Shown: positions 61,866 to 64,000 of the stretch, one piece after another
Position numbering within the stretch: the first letter of the stretch is position 1
How the letters are laid out: the number at the start of each line of letters is the position of its first letter
Source: Blautia glucerasea
GTDB taxonomy: Bacteria; Bacillota; Clostridia; Lachnospirales; Lachnospiraceae
Length of the DNA: 64,000 bases
NCBI RefSeq assembly: GCF_020537505.1
Contig: NZ_JAJBMO010000012.1
Span: forward strand, 1-64,000
Direction: 5' to 3'
The notes under the pieces: model-generated
What the model saw: the letters and a program-made list of their open reading frames with translations, nothing else
Databases searched by the model: none
Told to the model about the DNA's origin: nothing
Position numbers and translations under genes: made by a program

Positions 61866-61892
61866 ATGGCTGGGAAGCTAGTTCCCAGCCAT
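61866..61892 (+). terminator. Orphan intrinsic terminator on the plus strand
   Basis: 11-bp stem ATGGCTGGGAA (61866-61876) with TTCCCAGCCAT (61882-61892), loop GCTAG, followed by TTTTTC. No plus-strand gene precedes it (the J-domain gene starts divergently at 61708), so a short untranslated transcript between about 61720 and 61897 is possible. No clear promoter found. Confidence 0.55.
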
Positions 61893-62031
61893 TTTTCTGA
61901 TGTGTTTTGTTATAATTTTATCGGATGTGTTTCGAAAATCTTTCGTTTTCTTATTGATCTTAGGTATTTGGGTTGATCTTTAGTGGCTTATGAATCTTTA
62001 GTAATTTACAAATCTTTGGTAGAACACAGAA

Positions 62032-62103
62032 CTTTTGTACTTCTAAGTTCTTTTGTACTTTTAGGACCTTTTGTACTTTTAGATTCTTTTGTACTTTATG
62101 ACT
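62032..62103. repeat. Tandem repeat, four 18-base units
   Basis: Units begin at 62032, 62050, 62068 and 62086 with the shared core CTTTTGTACTTTTAG (minor changes in the first and last). It lies in a gene-free AT-rich stretch (61900-62250). Possibly a slippage product; in one plus-strand frame the units would read as a repeated FVLL hexapeptide, but no start signal supports translation. Confidence 0.75.
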
Positions 62104-62250
62104 TTCTTTCGTATCTCAGATTTCTTAAGTGTTTTTCGTATTTCTCTTTCGTTGATGTATTTATACTACCATATCTGTCGTCTTTTGTCACCTGGCAAAG
62201 TGAACATATTTTCGATTGTATTTTCATCTATTTTTTATTCTATGAATATA

Positions 62251-62460
62251 TTACACAAATACCAGCATTGCGATCCCGACTATCACTAGAAGGGGAATTG
62301 CTATGTAAATCAAGCCTCCCAGGACTAATCCGATTAGGACAAGGGGTAGAAAGATCAGACGAAAAAAGATTTTCGTGATTCCCCAGGTTGCGCGGAAGGC
62401 AAGTCCGATCATTTTGCCAAATATACCAAACATTAAAATGATAAATAGCAGCGTCAACAT
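62251..62460 (-). CDS. Small hydrophobic membrane protein
   Basis: 69 residues with GAGGTGA eight bases upstream of ATG. Three hydrophobic segments (about 2-18, 30-50, 52-68) separated by a short basic stretch (GKMIGLAFRATWGITK). A TATAAT lies at 62494-62489 on the minus strand. An overlapping longer frame on the same strand is not supported by a site. Function unknown. Confidence 0.6.
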   Translation of the reverse strand: MLTLLFIILMFGIFGKMIGLAFRATWGITKIFFRLIFLPLVLIGLVLGGLIYIAIPLLVIVGIAMLVFV

Positions 62461-62655
62461 AAATTGTCACCTCGTTTTCTTTTCGGGCATTATACACTAT
62501 GGTCTGCCTTTTACTGTAATTAACGACTTACTGAGAATTTTCACTTCAAATAAAGAAAAAAATTTCCAAACATAATCCTAAGAGCATGGCATTTTCAAAA
62601 ACAATGTAAGCAAATCCCTACAAGAGATCAATAAAATTTATGATTCCCGCAAAAA

Positions 62656-62684
62656 GCCCCCTGCGGAATATTCCGCAAGGGGGC
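62656..62684 (-). terminator. Terminator of the phosphoglucomutase gene
   Basis: Stem GCCCCCTGCGGAA (62656-62668) with TTCCGCAAGGGGGC, one mismatch, followed on the minus strand by TTTTTG. The 125 bases between it and the gene end contain a CCATGC/GCATGG hairpin (62714-62727) and no reading frame. Confidence 0.85.
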
Positions 62685-62808
62685 GATCATTTACGCAAGC
62701 AACGAACCAACGTCCATGCTTGCATGGAACCTTGGCGATTGCCGCGATAACGAGACAAATTTCATCGAGCACATTTTATCTCGTTTACTATACAATTATA
62801 TACTTCGC

Positions 62809-64000
62809 TTAAGCCATCATCGGCTCAAGTGCCTTAGCCAGCTTCTCTTTTTCAGCTTCTGCCTCTGCAAGATCTTTACCCAGTGTAGTGTAATAAATCT
62901 TAATCTTCGGCTCTGTTCCGGATGGACGAACAACTACTGTCTCGTTATTCTCCAGTTTGTAAATGAGAACATTTGCTGCTGGAAGACCGGTCTCCTCAGG
63001 CTTCTTATAATCGGTAACCTTCACTACCTTGTAGCCTGCAATGTCTGCCGGCGGGTTGTCACGGAATTTCTGCATGATTCCTGCCATAGTGTCCATTCCG
63101 CTGAGTCCCGGGAATTCAAAGCTGTCAACCTTGTTCAGGTAACGGCCATACTGTGCGTAAATCTCCTCAAGTCTCTGCTTCAGGGAGCTTCCAATGCTTC
63201 TGTAGTATGCAGCCATCTCGCAGATCAGCATGGATCCGATAATGGCATCCTTATCACGTACATACGGTCCTGCAAGGTATCCGTAGCTCTCTTCAAATCC
63301 GAAGATGAAACGGTCCACTTCACCGGCAGCCTCGAGCTGTGCGATCTGATCGCCGATCCACTTAAATCCGGTAAGTACACTTCTGAGCTCTACGCCATAG
63401 TGCTCTGCAACTGCATCTGCAAGAGGTGTGGATACGATAGATTTCACTGCGACCGGATTCTTCGGCATTGTGCCTTTCTCAATACGGCCAGCTGCGATAT
63501 AGTCAAGAAGAAGAACTCCCACTTCATTACCACTTACCAGTTCATAGGATCCATCCGGGCATTTCATAGCAATACCAACACGGTCTGCATCCGGGTCAGT
63601 AGCAAGCATAAGGTCTGCTCCTGTCTCCTTGGCAAGCTTCAATCCCTGCTCCAGAGCTGCGAAAATCTCCGGGTTCGGGTAGCTGCATGTGGTAAAATAG
63701 CCGTTCGGGTATTCCTGTTCCGGAACAATCGTTACATCTGTGATTCCGATATCCTTCAGGATCTGAGTTACCGGTACAAGTCCGGAACCATTCAGCGGGC
63801 TGTAAACCAGCTTCAGACCTGCTGTCTTGCAAAGACCTGGACGAACCTGGCGGGACTCGATTGCATCGTAAAGAGCACGTTTGCAGTCATCACCAACAAA
63901 GCGGATCAGGCCTTCCTCAACGCCCTCTGCAAAGGACATGTATTTCGCACCTGTAAGAATGTCAGTCTTCTGGATCTCATCGTAAACGATAGCTGCAGCA
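62809..64000 (-). CDS. Phosphoglucomutase/phosphomannomutase, C-terminal part (runs off the window)
   Basis: At least 396 residues are open to the window edge; the ATG at 63939 is internal, since the frame continues upstream (AAAIVYDEIQKTDILTGAKY). Metal loop DPDADRVG, sugar loop FGFEESYGYLAG and phosphate loop RPSGTEPKIKIYY are present; the serine phosphate loop lies beyond the edge. Interconverts glucose-1- and glucose-6-phosphate, linking glycolysis to GlgC and envelope sugar nucleotides. Followed by a strong terminator. Confidence 0.93.
   Translation of the reverse strand, partial: AAAIVYDEIQKTDILTGAKYMSFAEGVEEGLIRFVGDDCKRALYDAIESRQVRPGLCKTAGLKLVYSPLNGSGLVPVTQILKDIGITDVTIVPEQEYPNGYFTTCSYPNPEIFAALEQGLKLAKETGADLMLATDPDADRVGIAMKCPDGSYELVSGNEVGVLLLDYIAAGRIEKGTMPKNPVAVKSIVSTPLADAVAEHYGVELRSVLTGFKWIGDQIAQLEAAGEVDRFIFGFEESYGYLAGPYVRDKDAIIGSMLICEMAAYYRSIGSSLKQRLEEIYAQYGRYLNKVDSFEFPGLSGMDTMAGIMQKFRDNPPADIAGYKVVKVTDYKKPEETGLPAANVLIYKLENNETVVVRPSGTEPKIKIYYTTLGKDLAEAEAEKEKLAKALEPMMA

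Noticed and set aside
62029..62103. CRISPR-like array
   Set aside because: 18-base units without spacers; simple tandem repeat.
1..64000. tRNA or rRNA genes
   Set aside because: No tRNA-like T-loop or rRNA segments were noticed on reading; a tRNAscan run would be decisive.

Overview
The window reads as low-to-mid GC Clostridia chromosome. The FtsH, SbcCD and GlgCD sequences, the type IV pilus locus with fused PilM-PilN, and the GGAGG-type ribosome binding sites point to a gut Lachnospiraceae (Blautia/Mediterraneibacter/Dorea-like). That assignment is by sequence feel, not by a search.

Layout. (1) 1-3630: an accessory island in which two decayed Rpn-type (PD-(D/E)XK) genes lie as long inverted arms around two toxin-antitoxin pairs, Fic with a VbhA-like antitoxin and YefM/YoeB. 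(2) 3750-24140: a type IV pilus locus read on the minus strand. It runs from a 2647-residue prepilin-adhesin with GLUG repeats, through three minor pilins, PilB, PilT, PilC, PilD, a PilM-PilN fusion and PilO, to a degenerate LytTR regulator, a degenerate GHKL protein and the major pilin. Beyond the major pilin lies an inverted pilin copy lacking its leader. (3) 24.4-30.5 kb (plus): two glycosyltransferases, a tail-only relative and an exported transglutaminase-like protein, probably for surface or glycan work. (4) 30.5-38.2 kb: a sugar-binding-domain diguanylate cyclase, a 76-residue conserved protein, glgC-glgD, and a REC-HD-GYP-GGDEF protein with a run of 14 G in its leader. (5) 38.5-40.5 kb: a FliB-like protein and a GNAT acetyltransferase. 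(6) 40.7-48.9 kb: a sucrose/fructo-oligosaccharide operon (LacI regulator, binding protein, two permeases, GH32, amylosucrase-like GH13). (7) 49-64 kb: mostly housekeeping genes (HdeD-like, FtsH, TetR, ThiE with a HAD phosphatase, SbcC/SbcD, a DnaJ-DUF4186 fusion, phosphoglucomutase), dotted with a palindromic MITE-like repeat family.

The most interesting reading is a pilus system with several layers of control. PilB carries a two-motif c-di-GMP-binding MshEN domain with exact 24+5+24 spacing. Two c-di-GMP turnover proteins are encoded nearby, one of them behind a slippery homopolymer. The major pilin sits behind what looks like a LytTR-responsive promoter, next to a leaderless pilin copy that resembles the silent cassettes of Neisseria. 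The physical features are read from the sequence; their functional connection is inference.
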